Shown in pieces: positions 13,163 to 21,301 of a DNA stretch of 21,464 nucleotides. The DNA lies in the NCBI GenBank assembly GCA_934394985.1, contig CAKRRF010000038.1, forward strand, positions 1 to 21,464, in the 5' to 3' direction. The notes beneath the pieces were generated by a model. That model was not told the DNA's origin and ran no database searches. It saw only the letters and a program-made list of their open reading frames with translations. The stretch comes from an uncultured Marvinbryantia sp. GTDB lineage: Bacteria; Bacillota; Clostridia; Lachnospirales; Lachnospiraceae. Position 1 is the first letter of the stretch. Each line of letters starts with the position of its first letter. The translations under genes were made by a program, and so were the position numbers.

Positions 13163-14254
13163 TCAGCTGGATTTGATTGCATCATTCAGCGAAGCCAGCG
13201 ATTCATCCAGATTACCTAACAGGGCATCAGTAAAAGAACTGTCAAGAACAGGATCCCAGGTGGATCCGTCATTATAGAGGACAATTGTCACGGGTGTAAC
13301 GGTGCTACTGATATTATTCTCCAGTGCGTCCATCAGAATCTGGCCTGTTTTTTCATTAAAGTCTTCGGCACTGTCGCGAATTGATTCTGTGGAAGAACCA
13401 TAATCACGGAGAGGACCGAGACAGCTCTCGATGACTGCATTCAGGTCAAGGCTGGTAATATTTACAGACACCTGGGCCGTGTCGCCGTCCTGCAGGGTAT
13501 TCGTGATCTCATAGTCAAAAAAACAGGCGATCTGCTGAAACAGAAGCTTGTCGATGCTGTCAGCTTGTTTGGTGCCGACAGCAAAGATATCGGAGATATT
13601 CAGATAATTTTGCCAGTCTTCAGCCGAAAAATCACAAAATGGTGCCAGAGTAAGATCCAGAATATCCTCAGGATTCAGAAGATAAGGATCAGAAAGATAT
13701 TCCACCAGACCTCCGGCCAGTTCATTTTCCAGCTGGGCATCAGCCTCAATATTCCAGATATTGTCCTTTCCTGTCAGATGAAACGTAGCGGTAGTGGTCA
13801 CCAGTGGATAATCATGCTCCTCCAGACATTCCTTCATCAGAGAAAATGAGGAGACGTCGGTATCCTGACTGGCGGAAGAACCATAATTCAGTGAATTGCG
13901 ATAAAGCTCACGGCAAAGATCACTGGCCAGGGCTCTGGCATCCAGATTGGTAATGCTGACTGTGACAGTAGCAGCACTGCCATCTCCGGACTGAGATGAG
14001 GAATCAATATGATATCTGAAATTTTTAAAAAACAGCTTAATTGCTTCTGTGGTATCCGAATCAGAAGAAAGAGATTGACCGGCAGCAGTCTGGACATCTT
14101 CGTAAGACACAAAAGATGTGATGGTATTCTCATCCAGTTTCTGGATGGCATCCAGCTCTCTGCGTACGGCCTTTTCCGGACCTGCATATCCGCATCCTGT
14201 ATACAACAATGCAGAACATACCAGCAAAATAAGTCTGTTTGAATGTCGCTTCAT
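13163..14254 (-). CDS. Lipoprotein with two tandem copies of an unidentified domain
   Basis: A predicted membrane-anchored surface lipoprotein of 363 residues. The N terminus MKRHSNRLILLVCSALLYTGC is a type II signal peptide with lipobox LYTGC, lipidated at Cys21. The mature part appears to be an internal duplication, about 35-183 and 213-349. Both halves share a V-x-V/I-x-I-T-x-L-D strand (99-105 and 264-270), a YGSS turn (124-127 and 285-288) and a late W-[NxxxDA/DxVLDS] region around Trp167 and Trp333, all at an offset of about 161-166 residues. The style resembles DUF-type Clostridial lipoproteins with a DUF5105-like or NTF2-like fold, but I cannot name the family. AAGGAGA lies five bases before the ATG. 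It diverges from the exporter operon, with its own strong promoter; whether it serves that exporter is unknown. Confidence 0.8.
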   Translation of the reverse strand: MKRHSNRLILLVCSALLYTGCGYAGPEKAVRRELDAIQKLDENTITSFVSYEDVQTAAGQSLSSDSDTTEAIKLFFKNFRYHIDSSSQSGDGSAATVTVSITNLDARALASDLCRELYRNSLNYGSSASQDTDVSSFSLMKECLEEHDYPLVTTTATFHLTGKDNIWNIEADAQLENELAGGLVEYLSDPYLLNPEDILDLTLAPFCDFSAEDWQNYLNISDIFAVGTKQADSIDKLLFQQIACFFDYEITNTLQDGDTAQVSVNITSLDLNAVIESCLGPLRDYGSSTESIRDSAEDFNEKTGQILMDALENNISSTVTPVTIVLYNDGSTWDPVLDSSFTDALLGNLDESLASLNDAIKSS

Positions 14255-14306
14255 ACGTGTCTCCTTAATATGACAAAGTAAATAGATAATATGTCACAAT
14301 TCAATT

Positions 14307-14335
14307 ATAATATAGTAAAAAAAGCAGAATGTCAA
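14307..14335 (-). promoter_or_regulatory. Promoter of the lipoprotein gene
   Basis: TTGACA (14335-14330), 17-bp spacer, TATTAT (14312-14307) on the minus strand, about 50 bp before the start at 14254. Confidence 0.7.
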
Positions 14336-14356
14336 TTTATATGGAAAAATATGTAA

Positions 14357-14399
14357 AAATCTTAAGATTTATGCATGATTTCTGTGAAGAAAATGTGAA
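14357..14399. promoter_or_regulatory. Candidate operator region between the lipoprotein and exporter promoters
   Basis: A perfect 14-bp palindrome, aaatcttaagattt (14357-14370), is followed by two direct TGTGAA repeats (14383-14388 and 14394-14399), spaced 11 bp apart. One-turn direct repeats are typical of OmpR-type response regulators; the palindrome suits a dimeric repressor. No regulator gene is in the window, so this is only a candidate. Confidence 0.3.
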
Positions 14400-14409
14400 A
14401 TCCAAAACT

Positions 14410-14438
14410 TTCTAGTGCATTTAAAAATGGAGTATGAT
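14410..14438 (+). promoter_or_regulatory. Weak promoter candidate for the exporter operon
   Basis: TATGAT (14433-14438) is a good -10, but the hexamer 17 bp upstream, TTCTAG, is a poor -35, as in activator-dependent promoters. The TGTGAA direct repeats lie just upstream of it. Confidence 0.35.
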
Positions 14439-14488
14439 ACTATACAAAAGTAAAAGTTTGCGAAAAAGCGAAAACAGAGGTTAATAAT

Positions 14489-15898
14489 ATGAAGAAAAAA
14501 GCAGGCATTGCGCTTGCTGCGCTTGTTGTGGCAGCAGGAGCAGGTGTTGGAATATGGCATCATTTTGGAACAGAAAAAGAAAGTGGAAGTACATCCAATG
14601 CTGTTTTTGTGGATTCAGTCGGAACCATAACCGGACTGACCGGGTCGGGAGGCTTGTTCAGCAAGTATTCCGGAGTGGTGGAACCACAGAAGACAGAGAA
14701 GATTCAGCTGACCAGTGGACTTACGGTAAAGAAAAATTATGTATCTGTGGGTGATGAAGTACAGGTGGGTACGAAGCTGTTTTCATACGATACAGACGAT
14801 GCACAGGACAAGATCACACAGCTGGAGATCGATATTGAAAATTATGAAATATCGATCAAGTCCTCAGAGTCTCAGGTGGCACAGCTGGAAAAAGAGCGGG
14901 CGAAGGTCAAGGATGATGAGAAGCTGTCTTATACGACACAGATTATGACAACGCAGAATAACATCAAGCGCTATCAGTATGAGATGAAAAGCAAACAGGC
15001 AGAGATGGAGAATCTGAAAAAGCAGATTGCCAATGCAGATGTGACCAGTCCGATTCAGGGTATTATCAAGAGCATCAGCTCCAATACAGGAGACGATGAC
15101 AGTTCGGATACCTCTTCCAGTATGAATGCAGACAATGAGGATTCTTCCGCATATATGACGATTATGGCTACCGGAGAATATCGCATCAAAGGAAAGATCA
15201 ATGAGCAGAATATGGCAGAGATTTCCGAGGGCATGGATATGATCGTGTATTCCCGTGTAGATGAAACGCAGACCTGGAAAGGAACATTGACCAGCATAGA
15301 TAAAGAAAGCAATTCAGGAAATTCAAATAATATGATGGGATACTATGATTCTGGAGACAGTTCTATGACAAGTTCCAGTACCTATCCGTTCTATGTGGAT
15401 CTGGATTCCTCAGATGGACTGATGCTGGGACAGCATGTTTATCTGATGGCAGATAACGGCCAGGAAGATGAAGGCGGGGAAGATGGACTGTGGCTGGAAG
15501 ATTACTATTTTATTACCGATGAGGACGGTGCAGTAACGAATTACGTATGGGCTGTAGACAGTCATGATAAGTTGGAAAAACGGGAAGTGAAGCTGGGAGA
15601 GTTTAATGATGAGACCTTCAAGTATCAGATACTGGATGGCCTGACCGTAGAAGATTATATCGCATTTCCTGGAGAAGACTGTGTGGAAGGCGCTCCTGTG
15701 ACCAGAAATGCAGAGGATCTGTACGATAAAGATGATGACAGCATGGACGGAGACTTTGGTGGAGAAGATCTAGGCGGCGAGGATGATGGCCTGACAGATC
15801 TGGATGATCTCGGTTCAGACGGAGAGTTCTATGAAAATGGCGGATCAGACGAAGAGGATTTTGAAGACGGCGGATTCGGCGAAGAGGTCTATGAATAA
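14489..15898 (+). CDS. ABC exporter adaptor (HlyD/MacA/YknX-type) with acidic tail
   Basis: Membrane fusion (adaptor) subunit of a MacAB/YknXYZ-type pump, 469 residues, anchored by one N-terminal helix (about 5-25) and otherwise extracytoplasmic. The first lipoyl half is about 60-102 (SGVVEPQKTEKIQL...GDEVQVGTKLFSYD), a coiled-coil hairpin of Gln/Glu/Lys-rich helices spans about 103-182, and the second lipoyl half starts near 183 (ADVTSPIQGIIKSI). A beta-barrel and membrane-proximal domain (about 228-408) contain Ser/Asn/Asp-rich inserts (200-219 and 272-298). The last 61 residues hold 28 Asp/Glu, 13 Gly and one Lys and look disordered. AGAGG lies about nine bases before the ATG. It is the first gene of the four-gene operon; the ATPase follows 28 bp later. 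A second adaptor is encoded downstream, so the two may form mixed assemblies. Confidence 0.87.
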   Translation: MKKKAGIALAALVVAAGAGVGIWHHFGTEKESGSTSNAVFVDSVGTITGLTGSGGLFSKYSGVVEPQKTEKIQLTSGLTVKKNYVSVGDEVQVGTKLFSYDTDDAQDKITQLEIDIENYEISIKSSESQVAQLEKERAKVKDDEKLSYTTQIMTTQNNIKRYQYEMKSKQAEMENLKKQIANADVTSPIQGIIKSISSNTGDDDSSDTSSSMNADNEDSSAYMTIMATGEYRIKGKINEQNMAEISEGMDMIVYSRVDETQTWKGTLTSIDKESNSGNSNNMMGYYDSGDSSMTSSSTYPFYVDLDSSDGLMLGQHVYLMADNGQEDEGGEDGLWLEDYYFITDEDGAVTNYVWAVDSHDKLEKREVKLGEFNDETFKYQILDGLTVEDYIAFPGEDCVEGAPVTRNAEDLYDKDDDSMDGDFGGEDLGGEDDGLTDLDDLGSDGEFYENGGSDEEDFEDGGFGEEVYE

Positions 15899-15926
15899 AG
15901 AAACAGGCAGGAAAAGGAACGGATAA

Positions 15927-16625
15927 ATGGAACAACCACTGGTTTTAAAATTGGATCATATTGATAAAGATTATGTGACCGGGAAGATTGTAGTACCGGC
16001 ACTCAGAGATGTGACACTACATGTGGAACAGGGCGAGTATGTGGCGATCATGGGACCTTCCGGATCCGGAAAATCCACACTGATGAATATCATCGGCTGC
16101 CTGGATGAACCGACCAGAGGTTCCTTTGAACTGAATGGAAAAAACGTACTGGGTCTGGATGATAATGAGATTGCAGATGAGCGACTGAACAACATCGGAT
16201 TCGTATTTCAGACATTTCAGCTGCTGCCAAAGCAGACTGCGTTGGAAAATGTAAGTTTGCCGTTGGTATATGCGAAGGTCAGTAAAAAAGAAAGAAAAGA
16301 AAGGGCAGAAAAAGCACTGGAGAGAGTCGGACTGGCGGAACGTATGGATTTCCTGCCGACACAGTTGTCCGGTGGACAGAAGCAGCGAGTGGCAATCGCG
16401 CGGGCTATGGTCAACAATCCAAAGATACTGCTGGCAGATGAGCCTACCGGTGCACTGGATTCCAAGTCTAGTGTGCAGGTACTGGAACTGTTTCAAAAGC
16501 TGAATGATGAAGGCGTAACAGTCATTATGATCACCCACGATGCAAAAGTGGCAAAGCATGCCAGACGCACGGTTTATATTTTTGACGGGCAGCTGGGAGA
16601 CAGAGACCTGAGTCAGGATGAGTAA
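15927..16625 (+). CDS. ABC transporter ATPase, MacB/LolD/YknY type
   Basis: Cytoplasmic nucleotide-binding subunit that powers the exporter (232 residues). Walker A GPSGSGKST is at 43-51, the Q-loop Gln95 is in FVFQTFQLL, the signature LSGGQ is at 147-151, Walker B ILLADE with the catalytic Glu is at 167-172, the D-loop is SALD-like (GALDS), and the switch His204 is in ITHD. All catalytic elements are intact. The sequence is characteristic of the mechanotransmission (MacB/FtsE/LolD) class that works with four-helix permeases. AAAGGA precedes the ATG. It lies between the two adaptor genes, and the second adaptor starts 27 bp after its stop. The substrate cannot be told from this subunit. Confidence 0.95.
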   Translation: MEQPLVLKLDHIDKDYVTGKIVVPALRDVTLHVEQGEYVAIMGPSGSGKSTLMNIIGCLDEPTRGSFELNGKNVLGLDDNEIADERLNNIGFVFQTFQLLPKQTALENVSLPLVYAKVSKKERKERAEKALERVGLAERMDFLPTQLSGGQKQRVAIARAMVNNPKILLADEPTGALDSKSSVQVLELFQKLNDEGVTVIMITHDAKVAKHARRTVYIFDGQLGDRDLSQDE

Positions 16626-16652
16626 GACAGAGAATCGAGGCGGAGGATCTGA

Positions 16653-19600
16653 ATGAAAGGAAATAAGAAAGTAAAGACGGCAGTCATTGTTGCGGCAGCT
16701 GTTACCGGCGTGGCCGGTGCCGGAGCGGCAGGAGTGACATATTATAGAAATAACAGCAGCAAGGCGGTAGAAGTGACACCGGTAGCTACCCTGAACATGG
16801 GAGATATGCTGTCCTGGGGATCAGATGAAGGAACATCCGGGCAGGTGGTATCCAATGTCAGCCAGAATGTGCGGATACCGGATGGGAAAGTGATTGATCA
16901 GGTATACGTAAAAGAAGGAGATAAGGTAAAAATCGGAGATAAGCTGCTCAGCTATGATACAACCTTACTGGAACTGGATAAAGAACTGCAGGAGATCACG
17001 GTGATGGAACTGGGACTGGAGATCAAGTCAGCCGAGGCTGACCTGAAAAAGCTTCAGAATGCAAAGCCGGGAGATGCCATACTGGAAAACATCAGCAGTG
17101 ATGTTTCTGGAACACTGCCAGACAGTGCAGATGATGTGGATTCAGATGACGGCGATGACAGCGGAGAGGAAGAAGCCAGGCTGGTAAGCAATACCAGAGA
17201 GCTTCTGGCGGTGCAGGAGGATGGCGCCGAAGAAACTCCTGCAACGGATACACAGGCAGAGAGCAGCGAAGCTGCATCAGAGAGCACCAGCGAAGCTGCA
17301 GAGACGCAGGAAAGCAGTCCGGCAACCGAAAGTGAAGAAGTGATTGATCAGTCAGAAAGTAAGGCAGACAATTCTGGTGAGGTGCTGACGCCAGATGATT
17401 TAGATACAGCAGGAGCAGATACTGCTCAGAGTGACAGCGGACAGGAAGACAGTGAAAAAGAAAAAAATGATAAGGCAAGGCATAACCAGAGTCTGGAGAA
17501 GCTGTTTACCAATATCAGAGTAAAGTTGGCCGATGGCGCCGAGGAACCACTGCTGACAGATCTGAAGCAGGGAGAGACAAGCGAGATCAATCTGGAAAAT
17601 CTGGAAAGCAGCATAAAGCTGATACCACATTTTAAAGAGGATGCGGATCATCATTTTCGCAGCCAGGATACGTATACCATGCTGATCCGAGGCGTAAAGC
17701 TGAAAAAACAGATCGAAGGAAAGGTATATGGCACAGCTCAGATAAATGGGGAAGACTATCCGGAAATCGGAGGCTTTACGCTGGCTCAGAAAAGTGACAG
17801 TGAAGATGTGGTACAGCTGACCATTGCATTTCACGACGGGCTGGATCAGCAGCATGAAAAAATGCCGGAACTGGAAGATATGTACCTGGAGGTGGCTCTT
17901 GGACAGGAAGAACTGGCAGGAGAAACGTTGACTGTCCGAACAGGAAGCGAAGAAAAAGATACCGTCATTACTGTTCTGGGAGTTGCTTCCGAGAAGGAAA
18001 CAGAAGAAGTGTCAGAAGGCGAGACAGAGCAGGATACCGAGATGACTGAGGTGCAGACGGAAGCAGAAACCGTTGCCGAACAGCTGGATCTGAACGAAAA
18101 TAACCAGGAAGAGCCGGGAAGCGAAAGTGAAACAGAGGAGAGTGAAATTACTACTTCACCAGCGTTTGAATTGCAGAATATGCATTTCCGAATTCACTGG
18201 AATCATGGAACGAACAGTGTGCAAAGCCGCCCGGCATCCATGAAGGCATATTTTTATCAGAAAGGTATTATGCAGCAGGAGGATCCGGACTGTACCTTTA
18301 CGCTGACCCAGGGAAGCAGTGCAGTGACCGGGGCAGACATCGGTGTGGATGGCACGGATTCCAGCATAGAGGAAGAGGCTACTACAGAGACAGGCGCGAT
18401 GACAGAAAGCGTTTCTGAGGATAACGGAACAGAGACGGAGACGGAAAGTACAACAGAAGAAGCAACGGCTCCGTCAGAAGAGATCACAGATAATACAGAT
18501 GCGGGAATGACAATAGAAGACTGGAAGCAGATCGATCTGGAGATCCCGGAGAATTTAAAAATTAATTCAGCCGATCTGGGCGAGGATGAACAGAAATGGA
18601 ACGAATTGTGGTCTGGATATGCGCAGAATTATGCGATGAAAGTTACCGATGTACAGTTAAACGAAAGGGATGCATCAGCAACGGTCAGCATCACCATGAC
18701 CTATCATCAGCCAGATGAATCACCACTGATCAAGCTGAATCCGATCTCCGAACTGACCTGGCAGCATGGCAGCAATACACTGAATGAAACAGGCATGCGT
18801 GCTTACAAAGGAAGCGGAACAGCAGAAGATCCATATGTATTTTTTGTAACAGATGGAGTAAAGATCACAAATACCTTCGTAAACTGGGTGTTGGGATTCA
18901 ATGAAGAGGGTACAGAGCGGATCAGCGACGGATATTACGTGCGTCTGGAGATCCGTGAAAGTGATACGATCACTGGAGCCTTTATTCGCAGCATTGACCT
19001 GGATGGCACAGTGCTGACAGAGCATGGGTACGGACCGGGTACCTACTGGATTTTCAACAGCGAAACAGGTATTACAAAATATGAAGAAGAGGTGCCGGAA
19101 GAACCGGGCTCTGTCCCTGATCCAGGATGGGGCAATGATAATGACGGTTCTGGCTATACAGCGGAAGAACTGGCACAGGCCATAGAAGACAAGAAGCTGG
19201 AGCTTCAGAAGCTGAAGCTGGATGAGCGTCAGGCAAATCTGAAGTTGAAAGAATATAATAAGCAGATGAAAGAGTCTACGGTAGTCAGTGCAGTAGACGG
19301 ATATGTGAAATCTATCAATGGCAGCGGTGAAGATGCTTACATGGTAATCGACAGCGAAAATGGCAAATATGTAAAAACGACAGTCAGTGAACTGGATCTG
19401 GCGGAAGTGGCAGTGGATCAGGTGGTCAACTGCAGTTCCTGGGATACGGGAGCCAGCTTTACCGCAACGATTACAGAGATTGATTCATTCCCAAGCTCCG
19501 AAAACGGTTCGGATAATTATTATGGATCTTCAGGAAATGTGAATTCATCCAGTTATCCGGTGCTGGCTGTGGTGGATGAAGAGACAGCGGAGAACTTGTC

Positions 19601-19883
19601 AGAATACGAATCTGTCAGTGTGACATTCCCGTCTACAGCAGTGACAGATACCGGTGCGATCTATCTGGAGAAAGCTTATATCCGTTCGGAAAATGGACAG
19701 AGTTATGTTTATATTGCAGATGAAAAAGAAAAACTGAAAAAGCAGTATATTCGTACCGGTGGTACTGTATGGGGATATGTAGAAATCAAACAGGGATTGA
19801 GCACAGATGATCAGATTGCGTTTCCTTATGGCAAATCCGTCAGAGAAGGTGCAGCTGTGAAGCTGGCAAATGAGGATGAGTAA
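16653..19883 (+). CDS. Giant ABC exporter adaptor with a ~700-residue insertion in the coiled-coil hairpin
   Basis: A 1076-residue HlyD/MacA/YknX-type adaptor, against about 350-500 for usual members. One N-terminal membrane helix (about 8-30) and the first lipoyl half (72-102, VYVKEGDKVKIGDKLLSYD) are followed by a helix (103-137). The partner helix appears only at 837-873, then the second lipoyl half (876-900), beta-barrel and membrane-proximal domain to the end. Between the helices are Ser/Thr/Glu/Asp-rich linkers (about 151-282, 446-503, 556-618) and three apparently folded segments (283-432, 504-554, 619-805). The motif W-N/Q-H-G-T/S-N recurs at 516 and 703. A Gly/Asn/Asp linker (816-834) precedes the second helix. 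Base composition and codon use match the neighbouring genes, and the frame is unbroken. GGAGG lies near the ATG. The insert's function is unknown; cell-wall spanning or ligand capture is inference. Confidence 0.87.
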   Translation: MKGNKKVKTAVIVAAAVTGVAGAGAAGVTYYRNNSSKAVEVTPVATLNMGDMLSWGSDEGTSGQVVSNVSQNVRIPDGKVIDQVYVKEGDKVKIGDKLLSYDTTLLELDKELQEITVMELGLEIKSAEADLKKLQNAKPGDAILENISSDVSGTLPDSADDVDSDDGDDSGEEEARLVSNTRELLAVQEDGAEETPATDTQAESSEAASESTSEAAETQESSPATESEEVIDQSESKADNSGEVLTPDDLDTAGADTAQSDSGQEDSEKEKNDKARHNQSLEKLFTNIRVKLADGAEEPLLTDLKQGETSEINLENLESSIKLIPHFKEDADHHFRSQDTYTMLIRGVKLKKQIEGKVYGTAQINGEDYPEIGGFTLAQKSDSEDVVQLTIAFHDGLDQQHEKMPELEDMYLEVALGQEELAGETLTVRTGSEEKDTVITVLGVASEKETEEVSEGETEQDTEMTEVQTEAETVAEQLDLNENNQEEPGSESETEESEITTSPAFELQNMHFRIHWNHGTNSVQSRPASMKAYFYQKGIMQQEDPDCTFTLTQGSSAVTGADIGVDGTDSSIEEEATTETGAMTESVSEDNGTETETESTTEEATAPSEEITDNTDAGMTIEDWKQIDLEIPENLKINSADLGEDEQKWNELWSGYAQNYAMKVTDVQLNERDASATVSITMTYHQPDESPLIKLNPISELTWQHGSNTLNETGMRAYKGSGTAEDPYVFFVTDGVKITNTFVNWVLGFNEEGTERISDGYYVRLEIRESDTITGAFIRSIDLDGTVLTEHGYGPGTYWIFNSETGITKYEEEVPEEPGSVPDPGWGNDNDGSGYTAEELAQAIEDKKLELQKLKLDERQANLKLKEYNKQMKESTVVSAVDGYVKSINGSGEDAYMVIDSENGKYVKTTVSELDLAEVAVDQVVNCSSWDTGASFTATITEIDSFPSSENGSDNYYGSSGNVNSSSYPVLAVVDEETAENLSEYESVSVTFPSTAVTDTGAIYLEKAYIRSENGQSYVYIADEKEKLKKQYIRTGGTVWGYVEIKQGLSTDDQIAFPYGKSVREGAAVKLANEDE

Positions 19884-19910
19884 AAGGAAAAATGAGAGGA
19901 GGAAGAGGTC

Positions 19911-21176
19911 TTGCTTGAAAATATAAGACTTTCGTTTCAGGGAATCTGGTCCCATAAGATGAGATCCTTTCTGACCATGCTGGGAATTATTATTGGTATT
20001 GCATCGATCATAGCGATCGTTTCTACGATACAGGGAACCAATGAACAGCTGATGCAGAATGTGGTGGGTTCCGGTACGAATGCAGTAGAGATCAATCTCA
20101 GCCAGGGAAGTGCGGATAATCCACTGGACTTTTCCTGGAACAGTGTACCGTATGGAATACCGGTACTGACAGAGAGTGTCCGTGAAGAACTGTTAAAGGT
20201 GAAGGATGTGGAGGATGCGACATTTTATGTTTCCAGATCCTATGCAGACGGAATCTATTATTTAAATCAGTCGCTGCAGGGAGCAGATGTCTACGGAATC
20301 GATGGCCATTATTTTAATGTAAACGGATATGTGGTTCGTACCGGAAGAGAGTTTATTGACAGCGATTATAAAAATTTCCGAAAGGTGGCTATACTGGATC
20401 AGGATGCGGCCAGCACCCTGTTTCAGGAAGAAAGTGCACTGGGAAAAACCATTGAAATGAATGGGGAACCATTTACCGTAGTGGGAGTGGCGCAGCTTCA
20501 GTCTCAGTTTGAACCGGTTATCAACAGTATTGATGAATATTATACCTATATGGGAGATGATACATCTGCAGGAAAGGTCTTTATTCCCTATGAGTCCTGG
20601 CCGATTATTTATCAGTTTGATGAACCGCAGAATGTGTCGGTACGTGCGGCAGATGTGAAAGCGATGACCACTGTAGGAAAACCATGTGCAGAGATTCTGA
20701 ACGGCAATTTAAATACTTCGAGTTCAGAAATTAAATATCGTGCTAAAAATACACTGGAAACGGTAGAAAAACAGCAGCAGATTAATCAGTCTACCAATCA
20801 GCAGCTGATCTGGATCGCCAGCATTTCCCTGCTGGTAGGCGGTATCGGTGTTATGAATATTATGCTGGTATCTGTCACAGAACGAACCAGTGAAATCGGT
20901 CTGAAAAAGGCTATCGGAGCAAGAAAACGGGTCATTCTGACACAGTTCCTGACAGAGGCGGCAGTACTGACCAGTATGGGAGGAATCATCGGAGTCATTG
21001 CGGGTATTGCCATGGCACAGGCCATTTCCAGAATTGCTCAGGTACCGGTGGGAATCAGCATCCCGGCTATTATCGGTTCTGTGCTGTTCTCTACGGTGAT
21101 AGGGGTTATTTTCGGCTTCGTACCGTCTATTAAGGCGTCCAACCTGAATCCGATTGATGCATTACGCCATGAATAA
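19911..21176 (+). CDS. ABC exporter permease, MacB/FtsX type
   Basis: Membrane subunit of the exporter (421 residues), with the MacB topology. The first transmembrane helix (about 19-41, TMLGIIIGIASIIAIVSTIQG) is preceded by the amphipathic MLENIRLSFQGIWSHKMRS. A large extracytoplasmic MacB_PCD-type domain spans about 42-297. Three C-terminal helices (about 298-320, 350-372 and 383-405) form the FtsX domain. The cytoplasmic loop ERTSEIGLKKAIGARKR that contacts the ATPase is clear, and the C terminus ends in SNLNPIDALRHE, typical of the family. Translation starts at TTG (19911); GAGGAGG lies eight bases before it and no ATG fits the N terminus. It is last in the operon; the terminator at 21259-21285 follows. 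YknZ and MacB relatives export peptides, toxins or macrolides; the substrate here is unknown. Confidence 0.94.
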   Translation: MLENIRLSFQGIWSHKMRSFLTMLGIIIGIASIIAIVSTIQGTNEQLMQNVVGSGTNAVEINLSQGSADNPLDFSWNSVPYGIPVLTESVREELLKVKDVEDATFYVSRSYADGIYYLNQSLQGADVYGIDGHYFNVNGYVVRTGREFIDSDYKNFRKVAILDQDAASTLFQEESALGKTIEMNGEPFTVVGVAQLQSQFEPVINSIDEYYTYMGDDTSAGKVFIPYESWPIIYQFDEPQNVSVRAADVKAMTTVGKPCAEILNGNLNTSSSEIKYRAKNTLETVEKQQQINQSTNQQLIWIASISLLVGGIGVMNIMLVSVTERTSEIGLKKAIGARKRVILTQFLTEAAVLTSMGGIIGVIAGIAMAQAISRIAQVPVGISIPAIIGSVLFSTVIGVIFGFVPSIKASNLNPIDALRHE

Positions 21177-21258
21177 AACTTATAATTTTAAGTTAATGAA
21201 AGAATCAATAGATCTGTACAATATAAACAAAACAGCGAAAAATGGCGTAAATACAACG

Positions 21259-21285
21259 AAAAGGGCTTGCGTGCAAGCCCTTTTT
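21259..21285 (+). terminator. Terminator of the exporter operon
   Basis: The 11-bp perfect stem aaaagggcttg (21259-21269) and caagccctttt (21274-21284), with loop CGTG and T at 21281-21285. The A-run on the left makes it potentially bidirectional. Confidence 0.87.
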
Positions 21286-21295
21286 GTGTTAAAAT
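21267..21295 (+). promoter_or_regulatory. Promoter of rpsB, overlapping the upstream terminator
   Basis: TTGCGT (21267-21272) lies in the stem-loop of the preceding terminator and TAAAAT (21290-21295) follows after 17 bp. Transcription would start near 21302, giving a leader of about 100 nt. Confidence 0.5.
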
Positions 21296-21301
21296 AAGCA
21301 G

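Noticed and set aside
16653..19883. Two genes fused by a sequencing error or frameshift
   Set aside because: The frame is continuous, composition is uniform, no internal ribosome binding site plus start is apparent, and both ends belong to a single adaptor fold.
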